A stretch of 64,000 bases of DNA from Pseudomonadales bacterium (GCA_024234675.1 JACKNU010000006.1:69842-133841); one strand, 5' to 3'; shown: positions 8,543-17,798, counted from the first letter of the stretch. Program-made: numbers and translations. The notes: generated by a model not told the origin, from the sequence alone.

Positions 8543-9754
8543 ATGAACAGGACAGCCATCAAGGCATTGCCCGCCGCGATCATTGCGGCCATCGGTTTTT
8601 ACGGCAGCCAGGCCGCCCAGGCCCTGGAGCCCGCCAACCTGGAGTTGGGCCCGGTGTATTTCACCCCCACCCTGGATTTGGAAGAGTTCTACACCGACAA
8701 CCTGTGGTTGACCGACACTGACGAAAAAGACACCTGGGCCACCGTGGTCACTCCCCGTATCGAGGCCTGGATGCAAAACGGCCCCAGCGAGTACTCCCTG
8801 AGCTTCGAGCTCGAGGACAGCACCTACCACAGCAGCGGCGACGACGACTACACCGACTACACCACCAAGCTGGACATCCACCAGGAGTTCACCGCCAAGA
8901 ACGTCGTCAACCTGTTCGCCGAGTACTACGACGGCCATGAGGAGCGCGGTACCGGCTTTATCGAGGGCGGTCTCTCGCTGATTACCGACAAGCCGGTTGA
9001 ATTCACCCAGACCACCTTCGGCGGCGACTACACCTACGGCAGCCTGGAAAGCCAGGGCCGGGTGAAGCTGGCCGCGCAGAGCGACAAGTACGATTACCAG
9101 AACTACCGCGAATTCACCAAGTTCTACGACCGCACCGAAGACACCCTGGCCGGCACCTTCTACTGGAAGGTCGCGCCGCGCACCGACGCCCTCGTTGAGG
9201 CGCGCTATATCAACAACGATTACGACGAGCGCGACCCTTCCGACCCCTTCGGCAGCCTCACCAGCGACGAGATGAACTACCTGGTGGGTTTTGAGTGGCA
9301 GGCCACCGGCAAGACCAGCGGCCATGCCAAGGTGGGTATGTACGACCGCGATTACGATTCCAGCGCCCGCAAGGACGAGGACGGCTTCCTGTGGGAAGTG
9401 GGCGTACTGTGGGAGCCGCGCAGCTACTCGCGCTTCAACCTCGACACCCGCCGCTACTACCAGGAGACCAACGGCGTCGGTAACGCCATCAACACCGAGG
9501 AAGTCATCCTGGGCTGGAACCACGACTGGAACAAGCGCTCCAGCACCGGCCTGATCCTGGGCGCCATGGCGGAAGACTACGAGGGCAGCAACCGCAACGA
9601 TGATACCTACAAGGTAGAGGCGCGCTACGACTACGCCTTCCGCCGCTGGATGGACATCGGCGGGGGCTACCGCTACGAAGACAACGATTCCAACGAGAGC
9701 TTCTACAGCTACACCGAAAACGTGTTCTTCGTGGAAGCCAAACTCAGCCTGTAA
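8543..9754 (+). CDS. Outer-membrane beta-barrel protein of EPS locus
   Basis: A 403-residue protein with a signal peptide ending near AAQA-LEP. The rest consists of amphipathic strands rich in Tyr, Asp and Gly, and the protein finishes in EAKLSL, an alternating pattern like a C-terminal barrel strand. It resembles the outer-membrane barrel proteins found beside Wza/Wzc in EPS operons (BBP2-like). ATG 8543 is used because AGGAA lies just upstream, whereas the frame extends back to a GTG at 8498 without a ribosome site. Its likely role is passage or anchoring of polysaccharide at the outer membrane; no catalytic motif is seen. Confidence 0.7.
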   Translation: MNRTAIKALPAAIIAAIGFYGSQAAQALEPANLELGPVYFTPTLDLEEFYTDNLWLTDTDEKDTWATVVTPRIEAWMQNGPSEYSLSFELEDSTYHSSGDDDYTDYTTKLDIHQEFTAKNVVNLFAEYYDGHEERGTGFIEGGLSLITDKPVEFTQTTFGGDYTYGSLESQGRVKLAAQSDKYDYQNYREFTKFYDRTEDTLAGTFYWKVAPRTDALVEARYINNDYDERDPSDPFGSLTSDEMNYLVGFEWQATGKTSGHAKVGMYDRDYDSSARKDEDGFLWEVGVLWEPRSYSRFNLDTRRYYQETNGVGNAINTEEVILGWNHDWNKRSSTGLILGAMAEDYEGSNRNDDTYKVEARYDYAFRRWMDIGGGYRYEDNDSNESFYSYTENVFFVEAKLSL

Positions 9755-9766
9755 CGGCCGGCCGAG

Positions 9767-10177
9767 GTGCACACGGCGCCACTGTCCCTGCAACAGGTGT
9801 CCAGGGCAGCCGCCGCCTTAGCCCTGCTGCTGGCGCTGGCGGTGGTGGAGCAGGGCTTCAGCCTGTTCCAGCGCGACCTGGCCTTCACCGCCGCCGAAAC
9901 CGAGGTCAGCTTCTGGGGCGAGGGCAACTACCAGCCCACCGCCGCGAAGCGTGAATGGGTAGGGCAGCAGGTAGGTGAACTGCTGGCCGAGGCGCCCGGC
10001 CACCCCGAGTACCAGTTGCTTGCCGCCAGCTACTATGCGTGGCAGGCTTACTGGGCTGAAGACCCGAAGCTGGAACAGCAATACACCCACAAGGGGCAGC
10101 AGGCCCGCGAATATGCCCGCCAAAGCCGCCCCGCCTACGTGTACAATGAGGCCGGCGCAACCGAGCAGCCCGACTAA
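9767..10177 (+). CDS. VpsP-like polysaccharide biosynthesis protein
   Basis: A 136-residue protein with one N-terminal membrane segment (about 12-30) and a helical periplasmic part. It aligns by eye with the N-terminal two thirds of the protein at 59036: both have a Trp-rich stretch, then QPxxAEW/QPTAAKREW, then a PxxPE motif before a TPR-like helix pair. Placement between barrel and Wza genes resembles VpsP-type proteins. That family name is a tentative assignment. The start is GTG 9767, 12 nt after the barrel gene. Confidence 0.45.
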   Translation: MHTAPLSLQQVSRAAAALALLLALAVVEQGFSLFQRDLAFTAAETEVSFWGEGNYQPTAAKREWVGQQVGELLAEAPGHPEYQLLAASYYAWQAYWAEDPKLEQQYTHKGQQAREYARQSRPAYVYNEAGATEQPD

Positions 10178-10190
10178 CCCAGTGGCCCCG

Positions 10191-10760
10191 ATGAATTCAG
10201 CAACTAGCACAACCCTGTTCCACAAGCTGTACCCGCTGTTGCTGGTGCTGGTGGCCAGCCTGGCGCTGCCGGGCACGGTGCGCGCCCAGGTCTACGACGA
10301 CGGCTACACCCTCAACGCCGGCGACTCGGTGCGCATCCACGTGTACGGCGAGGAAGACCTCAGCTTCGACAGCCTGCTGGTGGGCCAGAACGGTCGCATC
10401 TCTTACCCGTTCCTGGGGGAGCTGACCGTGGCGGGCAAAACCGCCAGCCAGTTGCAGGCCGAACTCACCGCCGGCCTCAAGCCCGACTACCTGGTGGACC
10501 CACGCATCTCGGTGAGCGTGATCAAGTACCGCTCCTTCTTCGTCAACGGCGAGGTCAACCGCCCCGGCGGGGTGGATTTCCAGCCCGGGCTCACCCTGCG
10601 CAAGGCCATCTCCCTGGCGGGGGGCTTCACCGAGCGGGCCAACAAGAAGCAGGCCCTGGTGATCTCCGACAGCGACCCCGAGCGCAAGGAACAGGCCGTG
10701 GGCCTGGAGTACAAGGTGCAACCCGGCGACATCATCACCGTGCAGGACACATTTTTCTAA
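10191..10760 (+). CDS. Polysaccharide export protein, Wza-like
   Basis: A 189-residue periplasmic/outer-membrane protein with a signal peptide ending near TVRA-QV. A poly_export domain (LNAGDSVRIHVYGEEDLS through PDYLVDPRISVSV) is followed by one SLBB domain (FFVNGEVNRPGG). It is about half the length of E. coli Wza and lacks its C-terminal outer-membrane helix, like the short export proteins of Vibrio-type EPS loci. ATG 10191 begins the signal peptide; the open frame extends further upstream without support. The Wzc-like gene follows immediately after the stop codon. Confidence 0.88.
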   Translation: MNSATSTTLFHKLYPLLLVLVASLALPGTVRAQVYDDGYTLNAGDSVRIHVYGEEDLSFDSLLVGQNGRISYPFLGELTVAGKTASQLQAELTAGLKPDYLVDPRISVSVIKYRSFFVNGEVNRPGGVDFQPGLTLRKAISLAGGFTERANKKQALVISDSDPERKEQAVGLEYKVQPGDIITVQDTFF

Positions 10761-13004
10761 ATGAATTCGCTCACCCACCCGACCCCGGCGTCCTCGATGA
10801 ACCAATACCCGCCCCAACAACCCCCCATGGACGACGACTTCATCGACCTGGGCCGCCTGTTCCGGGCCGTCATGCGCCACAAGTGGGGCATTTTGGGGCT
10901 GGCCTTCGCCATCACCCTGGCCACCGGCCTCATCGTGTTCAGCATGCAGCCGGTGTACCAGGCCAGCGCCTCCATCGTGCTGGAGAGTGAAGAGGCCAAC
11001 GTGGTGAACGTGGAGCAGGTGTACTCCCTGGGAACCGGCCGCTGGGAATACACCCAGACCCAGTTCGAGATACTCAAGAGCCGCAGCCTGGCCGAGCGGG
11101 TGGTGCGCAAGCTGCGCCTGTACGAACACCCCGAGTTTCTGCCCAAACAAGAAGAGGTTGAGGAGCCCTGGTTCGACTTTGACTTCAGCGCCCTGCTGCC
11201 CGCCAGCCAGAAAGAGCCCCCGCCGCCGGAGCTCACCGAGGAAGAAAAGCGCGAGCAGCTGATACAGAGCATCACCGACGTGGTGGCCGGCGGCCTCACC
11301 GTCACCCCGGTGGAATACAGCTTCATGGTCTACCTGGGGTTCGAGAGCACCAACCCCTACCTGGCGGCGCAGATCGTCAACGCCATCGCCCAGGAATTCA
11401 TCGACAGCAACCTGGAAACGCGCCTGTCCGGCACCGTGCAGGCCAGTGGCTGGCTAAACGAGCGGCTGGCGGAGCTGAAGGAGAACCTGCGGGTCTCCGA
11501 GGTGGCGTTGCAGGACTTTCGCGAGCGCGAGGGCCTGGTGAGCGTGGAGGGCGTGACCGGCCTGGGCGGCAACGAGCTGAAGATACTGTCGCAGCGCCTG
11601 GAAGACGCCCGCAAGGCCCGCATCGAGGCCCAGAATATCAAGGAAGACGTGCAGGGTATGCAGAACCCCACCACTGAAGAGCTGATGACCGTGCCCGCGG
11701 TGATGCAGCACCCGGTGATCAGCGAGCTCACCGCCCAGCAGAGCGCCGCCGAGCGCAAGGTGGCGGAGCTGAGCAAGCGCTACGGCCCCAGGCACCCCAA
11801 AATGATCGCCGCCCGCTCCGACCTCAACACTGCCGACGAGGAACTGGCCAGCGAGGTGCGCAAGGTGGTGAGCGGCATCAACCGCGAGTACGAGATCGCC
11901 CGACGCAACGAGCAGCAACTGCAGGCCACCTGGGAGGCCAGCAAAACCGAGGTGCAGGACTTCAACCGCAAGGAGTTCCAGCTGCAGGAGCTGCAGCGCG
12001 AGGTGGACACCAACCGCGAGCTGTACGACATCTTCTTCACCCGCATGAAAAGCGTGAGCGAAACCGGCGGCTTCGAGAAGCCCCACGCCCGCATCGTCGA
12101 CCGGGCCATGGTGCCCACTTATCCTGTCAAGCCCAACAAGCGCCTCAGCGTTACCCTGGCCTTCATCCTGGGCATCATGCTGGGCTGCGGCATCGCCATC
12201 CTGCTGGACATGCTGGACAACACCGTGAAGAACCCCGACGAGGTACAGGAAAAGCTGCGGGTGCCGCTGCTGGGTACCCTGCCGAAGATGAAAACCAACA
12301 AGAAGGGCCAGTTCCAGCAGTTCTGGCAAAAGCCCCAGGGGCCCTTCGCCGAGGCCCTGCGCACGGTGCGCACCGGGGTAGTGCTGAGCAGCCTGGACAA
12401 GCCCGCCAAGATTATCGTGGTAACCAGCACCATACCGGGGGAGGGCAAATCCACCGTGGCCCTGAACCTGGGAGCCGCCCTGGCGCAGATGGAAAACACC
12501 CTGGTGATCGGCGCCGACCTGCGCCGCCCCAGCCTGGCCAAGAAGTGCAAGCTCACCCCCAACCATCCAGGCCTAACCCACTTCGTGGCGGGCACCGCCA
12601 AGCTGGAAGACTGCATAGAGCACCTGCCCGAGCTGAATCTATACGTGATGCCCGCCGGCATCATCCCCCCCAACCCACTGGAGATCATCAGCTCCAAGAA
12701 GTTCGTGCAGGCCCTGCAGTTTTTGCGCGAGCGCTTCGACCGCATCGTCATCGACTCCGCCCCGGTACAGGCCGTAAGCGACGCCCTCATCCTGGCCAGC
12801 AACGCCGACTCAGTCATCTACGTGGTAAAAGCCGACGCCACCAGCGCCACCCAGGCCCAAAAAGGCATAGCCGGCATAGTAGCCAGCAACGAACCCTTCA
12901 CCGGCGTAGTCCTGAACATGTTCGACCCCAAAAAAGCCCACGGCTACTTCGGCTACAAATACTACAACTACCATAATTATTATGAGCCTACCGAGACCCT
13001 GTAG
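10761..13004 (+). CDS. Wzc-like polysaccharide co-polymerase/tyrosine autokinase
   Basis: A 747-residue inner-membrane protein. A Wzz domain with TM1 (about 33-55) and TM2 (about 458-480) flanks a long coiled-coil periplasmic region. A cytoplasmic BY-kinase domain follows, with Walker A (PGEGKST near 560), Walker A' (VIGADLRRP near 580) and Walker B (RIVIDSAP near 662). The C-terminus is a Tyr cluster (GYFGYKYYNYHNYYEP), the expected autophosphorylation tail. It controls chain length and export together with the Wza-like protein upstream and the phosphatase downstream. Its stop codon is supplied by a REP sequence at 13000-13022. Confidence 0.93.
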   Translation: MNSLTHPTPASSMNQYPPQQPPMDDDFIDLGRLFRAVMRHKWGILGLAFAITLATGLIVFSMQPVYQASASIVLESEEANVVNVEQVYSLGTGRWEYTQTQFEILKSRSLAERVVRKLRLYEHPEFLPKQEEVEEPWFDFDFSALLPASQKEPPPPELTEEEKREQLIQSITDVVAGGLTVTPVEYSFMVYLGFESTNPYLAAQIVNAIAQEFIDSNLETRLSGTVQASGWLNERLAELKENLRVSEVALQDFREREGLVSVEGVTGLGGNELKILSQRLEDARKARIEAQNIKEDVQGMQNPTTEELMTVPAVMQHPVISELTAQQSAAERKVAELSKRYGPRHPKMIAARSDLNTADEELASEVRKVVSGINREYEIARRNEQQLQATWEASKTEVQDFNRKEFQLQELQREVDTNRELYDIFFTRMKSVSETGGFEKPHARIVDRAMVPTYPVKPNKRLSVTLAFILGIMLGCGIAILLDMLDNTVKNPDEVQEKLRVPLLGTLPKMKTNKKGQFQQFWQKPQGPFAEALRTVRTGVVLSSLDKPAKIIVVTSTIPGEGKSTVALNLGAALAQMENTLVIGADLRRPSLAKKCKLTPNHPGLTHFVAGTAKLEDCIEHLPELNLYVMPAGIIPPNPLEIISSKKFVQALQFLRERFDRIVIDSAPVQAVSDALILASNADSVIYVVKADATSATQAQKGIAGIVASNEPFTGVVLNMFDPKKAHGYFGYKYYNYHNYYEPTETL

Positions 13005-13022
13005 GGCCGAATTCATTCGGCC
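13000..13022 (+). repeat. REP sequence (plus orientation)
   Basis: TGTAGG head followed by arms GGCCGAAT/ATTCGGCC. The TAG of its head is the stop codon of the Wzc-like gene. Confidence 0.85.
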
Positions 13023-13061
13023 TTTTCCAACTCCAAACCCCGGCGGGCACCCCCACACCCC

Positions 13062-13808
13062 ATGATCGACCTCCACTGCCACCTACTCCCCGGAATCGAC
13101 GACGGCCCCGCCACCCCGCGCGAAACCCTCCGCCTATGCCGCCTCGCCGTAGCCGACGGCATAACCCACGCCATCACCACCCCCCACATCCACCCAGGCC
13201 GCTGGCACAACACCAAAGCCACCATCGCCAAAGACTGCCGCAAACTCCAACGCGCCCTGGCCAAACGCAACATCCCCCTGCAAGTAGGCTTCGCCGCCGA
13301 AGTCCGCCTAACCGACGAAATCATGCAACAGGTAGAAAGCGACGAAATCCCCTTCTACGGCGAAGTAGACGGCTACCACATCATGTTGCTGGAATTCCCC
13401 CACGGCCAGATCATCCCCGGCAGCGACAAACTGGTACGGTGGTTATTACAGCGCAGAATACGTCCCCTAATAGCCCACCCCGAACGCAACAAACAGGTAA
13501 TGAAGGACCCAACCCAACTCACCCCCTTCATCAAGGCCGGCTGCTGGCTGCAACTGACAGCCGGCTCGGTAACCGGCAACTTCGGCGAGCGCGCCCAAAC
13601 AGTAGCCCGCCAGCTGTTGGACGAAGACGTGGTAGCGGTACTGGCCAGTGATGGCCACAACAGCGGCGCCCGCCGCCCGGCACTGGCCGAGGCCTTCGAA
13701 TACATAACCGAACACTATGGTGGGAGCAGGGCAAAGCGCCTGATGCTGCACAACCCCGCAACCATCGCCGCCAGCCAGTTCCAAACAGAGGCACAAGCGC
13801 CATGCTGA
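13062..13808 (+). CDS. CpsB/Wzb-type tyrosine-protein phosphatase (PHP family)
   Basis: A 248-residue metal-dependent phosphatase of the PHP superfamily. The signature DLHCHLLPGIDDGP lies at 3-16, with further ligands at TTPHIHPG and in AHPERN and SDGHN. It dephosphorylates the Tyr tail of the Wzc-like kinase encoded just upstream and so resets the export machine. The last 7 nt overlap the RfaH-like gene, so the two are co-translated. Confidence 0.9.
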   Translation: MIDLHCHLLPGIDDGPATPRETLRLCRLAVADGITHAITTPHIHPGRWHNTKATIAKDCRKLQRALAKRNIPLQVGFAAEVRLTDEIMQQVESDEIPFYGEVDGYHIMLLEFPHGQIIPGSDKLVRWLLQRRIRPLIAHPERNKQVMKDPTQLTPFIKAGCWLQLTAGSVTGNFGERAQTVARQLLDEDVVAVLASDGHNSGARRPALAEAFEYITEHYGGSRAKRLMLHNPATIAASQFQTEAQAPC

Positions 13809-14323
13809 ACTGGTACGCGGTACAGACCAAACCCCGCCAGGAGGCCACCGCCGAACTCAACCTGGAACGCCAGGGCTACCATACCTACCTGCCCAAAATC
13901 CTGCTGCGCAAGCGGAGAAGGGACAAGTGGGCAAAAGTAGTGGAGCCCCTGTTCCCCCGCTACCTGTTCATACAAGTAGACACGAAGCAGCAAAGCCTGG
14001 CCCCGGTACGCTCCACCCTCGGCGTGGCCGCCCTGGTCCGCTTCGGCCACCTGCTGCGCCCGGTGCCAGACGAAGTCATCGATTTCATCCGCCAAGCCGA
14101 AGACCCCGACACCCATCAGCACCATGCAGACGATTGGCCCCACCAACCCGGCGACGAAGTGCAGGTGCTGGAAGGCCCCTTTGCTGGTCTAACCGGTATC
14201 TTCCAAGCTCAAACCGGCGAACAGCGCGCCCTGCTTCTGATAGAGCTCCTCGGCCGCCAAAACACCATAACGGTAGACATAAACACTGTAGGGCCGAATT
14301 CATTCGGCCAAACCTACGCATAA
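13802..14323 (+). CDS. RfaH-like NusG paralogue (operon antiterminator)
   Basis: A 173-residue NusG-family protein. The NGN domain (WYAVQTKPRQEATAELNLERQGY, with LFPRYLFI) is followed by a KOW-like segment (GDEVQVLEGPFAGLTGIFQ). Specialised paralogues of this kind bind RNA polymerase paused at ops sites. An exact ops sequence lies 164 nt downstream, ahead of the long glycosyltransferase operon. That makes it the likely local antiterminator. The last ten or so residues (VGPNSFGQTYA) are encoded by a REP sequence, so the native C-terminus has been replaced or extended. Confidence 0.88.
   Translation: MLNWYAVQTKPRQEATAELNLERQGYHTYLPKILLRKRRRDKWAKVVEPLFPRYLFIQVDTKQQSLAPVRSTLGVAALVRFGHLLRPVPDEVIDFIRQAEDPDTHQHHADDWPHQPGDEVQVLEGPFAGLTGIFQAQTGEQRALLLIELLGRQNTITVDINTVGPNSFGQTYA
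14287..14309 (+). repeat. REP sequence inside the 3' end of the RfaH-like gene
   Basis: TGTAGG head plus arms GGCCGAAT/ATTCGGCC. It is translated in frame as VGPNSFG in the antiterminator. Confidence 0.85.
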
Positions 14324-14347
14324 ACGTCTGCGAGGGGTCGGGTCTTA

Positions 14348-14380
14348 TTTTCCAGCGTCAGTCTTTTCGACGCTGGAAAA
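14348..14380. other. Perfect 12-bp hairpin between rfaH-like gene and ops
   Basis: TTTTCCAGCGTC and GACGCTGGAAAA pair perfectly around a 9-nt loop. No T tract follows on the plus strand, so it is not a classic terminator. It may be a leader attenuator or bidirectional terminator. Confidence 0.6.
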
Positions 14381-14486
14381 CTGGACCTCACCCCGTTTTC
14401 CGGTTCTAATACGCCCTGCGTTCACCAACTGAACACACCCAAAAGAAACAACCCACCACCCCGATGCCCGACCACCGACAGGGCAG

Positions 14487-14499
14487 GGCGGTAGCGTGC
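14487..14499 (+). promoter_or_regulatory. ops element (RfaH recruitment site)
   Basis: GGCGGTAGCGTGC matches the E. coli ops consensus exactly. It lies 14 nt ahead of the first gene of the polysaccharide operon and downstream of an RfaH-like gene. Confidence 0.88.
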
Positions 14500-14512
14500 C
14501 CAAACCACAAAA

Positions 14513-14857
14513 ATGACCGAAGACACCCACTACCAGGTCCTGAAAATACTCGAACAAAACCCCCAAATCAGCCAGCGCGAGCTGGCCAAAGAGATGGGCG
14601 TGAGCCTGGGTAAAGTGAACTATTGCCTCAAAGCCCTGGTGGACAAGGGTCTGGTAAAAGCCAACAACTTCAAGAACAGTGCAAACAAGTGGGCTTACTT
14701 CTATGTGCTCACTCCTCGAGGGATGGAGGCAAAGGCTAAAATTTCGGTGCACTTCCTGCAGCGTAAACTGGAGGAGTATGAGGCTCTGAGGGCGGAAATA
14801 GAGAAACTGCAAGCCGAGGTGAACGATACCAGGCTCCATAAAAGAGTCAGCCAATGA
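14513..14857 (+). CDS. MarR-family EPS-associated transcriptional regulator
   Basis: A 114-residue protein with a winged helix (YQVLKILEQNPQISQRELAKEMGVSLGKVNYCLKAL split over helix-turn-helix) and a C-terminal coiled coil (LEEYEALRAEIEKLQAEV). It matches the MarR_EPS type that commonly opens exopolysaccharide operons. It lies directly after the ops element, so it is the first gene read by an RfaH-modified polymerase. Its targets are unknown. Confidence 0.85.
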   Translation: MTEDTHYQVLKILEQNPQISQRELAKEMGVSLGKVNYCLKALVDKGLVKANNFKNSANKWAYFYVLTPRGMEAKAKISVHFLQRKLEEYEALRAEIEKLQAEVNDTRLHKRVSQ

Positions 14858-14883
14858 GTTTCTTAAGGGTGGTTGATTAGACT

Positions 14884-16656
14884 ATGTGCGGCCTGGCAGG
14901 TATTTTCTCCTACGGCAACCCAGCGACCCAGGTAGAATCGAGTGAACTGCTGCGCATGCGTGAGCAGATGGTCAAGCGGGGACCGGATGGTGCGGGTCTT
15001 TGGATTTCTGAGGACAAGCGTATCGGCCTGGCGCACCGGCGGCTGGCGATCATTGATCTGTCAGATGATGCGGCACAGCCAATGGTCAGCGCCGATGGCC
15101 GGTTCCACATTGTTTTTAATGGGGAGGTCTACAATTACCGCGAGTTAAGGCGCGATTTGGAGCGAAGGGGCGCCGTTTTCCGGAGCCAGTCCGATACAGA
15201 GGTGCTAGTGCAGCTCTATGCATTCGAGCGCGGAGCCATGTGCAGCAAACTGCGTGGCATGTACGCTTTCGCCATTTGGGACTCGATCGAGCAGAGCCTG
15301 TTCATCGCCCGCGACCCCTTCGGCATCAAGCCGCTATATTTTCACGACGACGGACATACCCTGCGGTTCGCATCACAGGTTAAGGCCCTACTGGCAGGTG
15401 GGGCGGTGCCGGCGAGTTTGGACCCAGTGGGTGAGTACAGCTACCGGATATGGGGCCATGTCACCGAACCGCGCACGCTGTATGCGAATGTATTAGCATT
15501 TGAGCCAGGTGCCTGGCGTTCAATTCACGGGGATGGCCGCAGTGAGCAGAAGCAGTTTGAATCTGTGGCCAACCTGCTGGCACTTGATGAACGCTCCCCA
15601 GCAGCCAGACAAGAGAATGCAGGCACCTACACGAGCCTGCGGGAAGCGCTGCTTGACACTGTGCGTCACCACCTCATTGCCGACGTTCCTGTGGGCGTAT
15701 TCCTGTCGGCAGGGATTGACTCCGCCTCGCTCGCGGCACTGGCGGCGGAAGCGGGCGGAACGTTGCGCACGATTACCCTCGGCTTCGAAGAGTACCGCGG
15801 TACCGCGGCCGACGAAACCATTCTGGCCGAAAAGGTGGCTCGCCTGTACGGCGCCGAGCACCAGACGGTATGGATTACCCGCTACGATTTTGAAGATGCT
15901 TGCGAGCAATTTCTGGAAGCAATGGACCAACCCAGTATCGACGGCTTGAATACATGGCTGGTCTCGCGGGCTGCAGCTCGGCTCGGCCTGAAGGTGGCGC
16001 TATCGGGCTTGGGTGGCGATGAGTTCTTTGGCGGTTATCCCTCATTCACCCAAGTCCCCCAAATCCGCCGGCTGGCTCGCCCTTTCGCCTCCATTCCTGG
16101 CCTGGGCAAAATGGTGCGAAAAATGAGCGCCCCGATTTTCCGGCGATTTACAAGTGAAAAATATGCAGGTGTGCTGGAATACGGCGCCACTTGGCAGGGC
16201 GCCTATTTATTGCGTCGTGCGCTTCGTATGCCATGGGAGTATCAGCAGCTGGCCGAGGCGAAGCGTCACCTAATGGATCACGGGCAAGCCTATTCCGATA
16301 ACCCCTATGCGATAGTTTCCCATCTTGAGTCGACTCGCTATATGCGCAATCAACTGCTGCGAGATACCGACTGGGCCGGCATGGCGCATTCCATCGAGCT
16401 GCGTGTTCCCCTTGTGGATGTTGAACTCACCCGTTACATCGCTCGGCAGCGCATAGCCGGAAAGATCTACGGCAAGCGAGACCTTGCCGCCGCAGCCATG
16501 CCGGCGTTGCCACGTGACCTGGTGGACCGCGCCAAGACAGGCTTTACTGTGCCAGTGCGCGATTGGGTGATGGAACGAAATCTGAAATCACAGGGGCGTG
16601 GTCTACAAGATTGGTCAGAAATCGTATTTGGCAAATATACGGAGACCGCAGCTTGA
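14884..16656 (+). CDS. Asparagine synthase-like glutamine amidotransferase
   Basis: A 590-residue AsnB-type protein. Cys2 of the Ntn glutaminase is present (MCGLAGIF), as are RGPDG at 32-36, the NGEVYNY loop and the ATP-PPi loop SAGIDS at 275-280. Unlike the lasso cyclase at 1327, it should hydrolyse glutamine. In EPS clusters such enzymes probably amidate a sugar acid of the repeat unit; that substrate is inferred. The stop overlaps the TTG start of the next glycosyltransferase. Confidence 0.85.
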   Translation: MCGLAGIFSYGNPATQVESSELLRMREQMVKRGPDGAGLWISEDKRIGLAHRRLAIIDLSDDAAQPMVSADGRFHIVFNGEVYNYRELRRDLERRGAVFRSQSDTEVLVQLYAFERGAMCSKLRGMYAFAIWDSIEQSLFIARDPFGIKPLYFHDDGHTLRFASQVKALLAGGAVPASLDPVGEYSYRIWGHVTEPRTLYANVLAFEPGAWRSIHGDGRSEQKQFESVANLLALDERSPAARQENAGTYTSLREALLDTVRHHLIADVPVGVFLSAGIDSASLAALAAEAGGTLRTITLGFEEYRGTAADETILAEKVARLYGAEHQTVWITRYDFEDACEQFLEAMDQPSIDGLNTWLVSRAAARLGLKVALSGLGGDEFFGGYPSFTQVPQIRRLARPFASIPGLGKMVRKMSAPIFRRFTSEKYAGVLEYGATWQGAYLLRRALRMPWEYQQLAEAKRHLMDHGQAYSDNPYAIVSHLESTRYMRNQLLRDTDWAGMAHSIELRVPLVDVELTRYIARQRIAGKIYGKRDLAAAAMPALPRDLVDRAKTGFTVPVRDWVMERNLKSQGRGLQDWSEIVFGKYTETAA

Positions 16657-17738
16657 GAGTTCTCTTGCTAGCTACCGATGCGTATGGAGGCCGTGGTGGT
16701 ATTGCTCTTTGCAACCGTAATCTGGTCCGGGCCTTATTGGAAATTCGATTTGTTAAAGAGATTGTTGTTATTCCGCGATGTATCTCAGATCAAGAGTGCA
16801 AAGTGCCGGATAAGGTTAGATTTATCCGAGGCGCTGCCGGTGGAAAATTCCGGTATGTGTTGAACAGCCTCAGTGCATCTTTTGGGCAATTTGATCTAAT
16901 TATATGCGGACACATTAATTTATTACCGCTAGCCGCCACTATTAATCGTTATGCACGAGCACGCCTTGCTCTAGTGGTTCATGGGATCGATGTTTGGCAA
17001 AAACCCTATAGCCATGCGAAATACTGGCTTAACAGTGTTGATTTAATCTGGAGCGTCAGTGCGCTCACACGAAATCGTATGAACTCCTGGGCTGAGCAAC
17101 CGGAGGAAAAGTACGCAATCCTTCCTAATACAATTCATCTTGAACAATACGGTATATCGGATAGACGACTCGATCTCGTCAGCAGATATGCTCTTGGTGA
17201 TTGCAAAACTATAATGACTTTGGCGCGCTTATCCTCGTCGGAACGTTATAAAGGCATAGACGAAGTGATAGAACTGATGCCATCTCTATTGGTAAGTAGG
17301 CCGAAGCTCAAATATTTGGTTGTGGGTGATGGCGATGACCGCCCAAGGCTGGAAAGAAAGGTCCAGGATCTTGGTTTGTCAGGGCAAGTTATTTTTACGG
17401 GGAGTGTCCATGAGTCAGAAAAGGCCGACTACTATAGATTGGCCGACGCGTTTGTGATGCCTAGTAATGGCGAAGGCTTCGGCATTGTATATCTTGAGGC
17501 GCTTGCATGCGGCGTGCCTGCTGTGGGAAGTCTCACGGATGGAAGCCGCGAAGCTCTAAGGGATGGTATGCTTGGAGAACTCGTAAACCCCGCAGACCCG
17601 GATTCTATTAGGCAAGGAGTTTTGAATGCGCTCGGAAAGCCAAGGCAGATTCCAAACGGATTAGAGTACTTCGCCTGGCCGGCCTTCTCTGCTCGTGTTT
17701 CACACTCGGTCAGGTTACTTACCAGGCAATCGACCTAA
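16653..17738 (+). CDS. Glycosyltransferase family 4
   Basis: A 361-residue GT-B glycosyltransferase. The N-terminal glycine-rich acceptor loop is AYGGRGGIAL and the C-terminal nucleotide-sugar site is SNGEGFGIVYLEALACGVP (EX7E type). It transfers a sugar from a nucleotide donor to the lipid-linked repeat unit. Start TTG 16653 overlaps the preceding TGA as TTGA and has GGAG upstream. The frame runs back into the asparagine synthase gene, but an earlier start would destroy the conserved N-terminus. Base composition is lower in GC than the export genes. Confidence 0.85.
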   Translation: MRVLLLATDAYGGRGGIALCNRNLVRALLEIRFVKEIVVIPRCISDQECKVPDKVRFIRGAAGGKFRYVLNSLSASFGQFDLIICGHINLLPLAATINRYARARLALVVHGIDVWQKPYSHAKYWLNSVDLIWSVSALTRNRMNSWAEQPEEKYAILPNTIHLEQYGISDRRLDLVSRYALGDCKTIMTLARLSSSERYKGIDEVIELMPSLLVSRPKLKYLVVGDGDDRPRLERKVQDLGLSGQVIFTGSVHESEKADYYRLADAFVMPSNGEGFGIVYLEALACGVPAVGSLTDGSREALRDGMLGELVNPADPDSIRQGVLNALGKPRQIPNGLEYFAWPAFSARVSHSVRLLTRQST

Positions 17739-17798
17739 CATTTTCGTTGGTTAGTTTAGGGGAAACTGCCTTGTACCACGACATATTTGGAGTAACGA

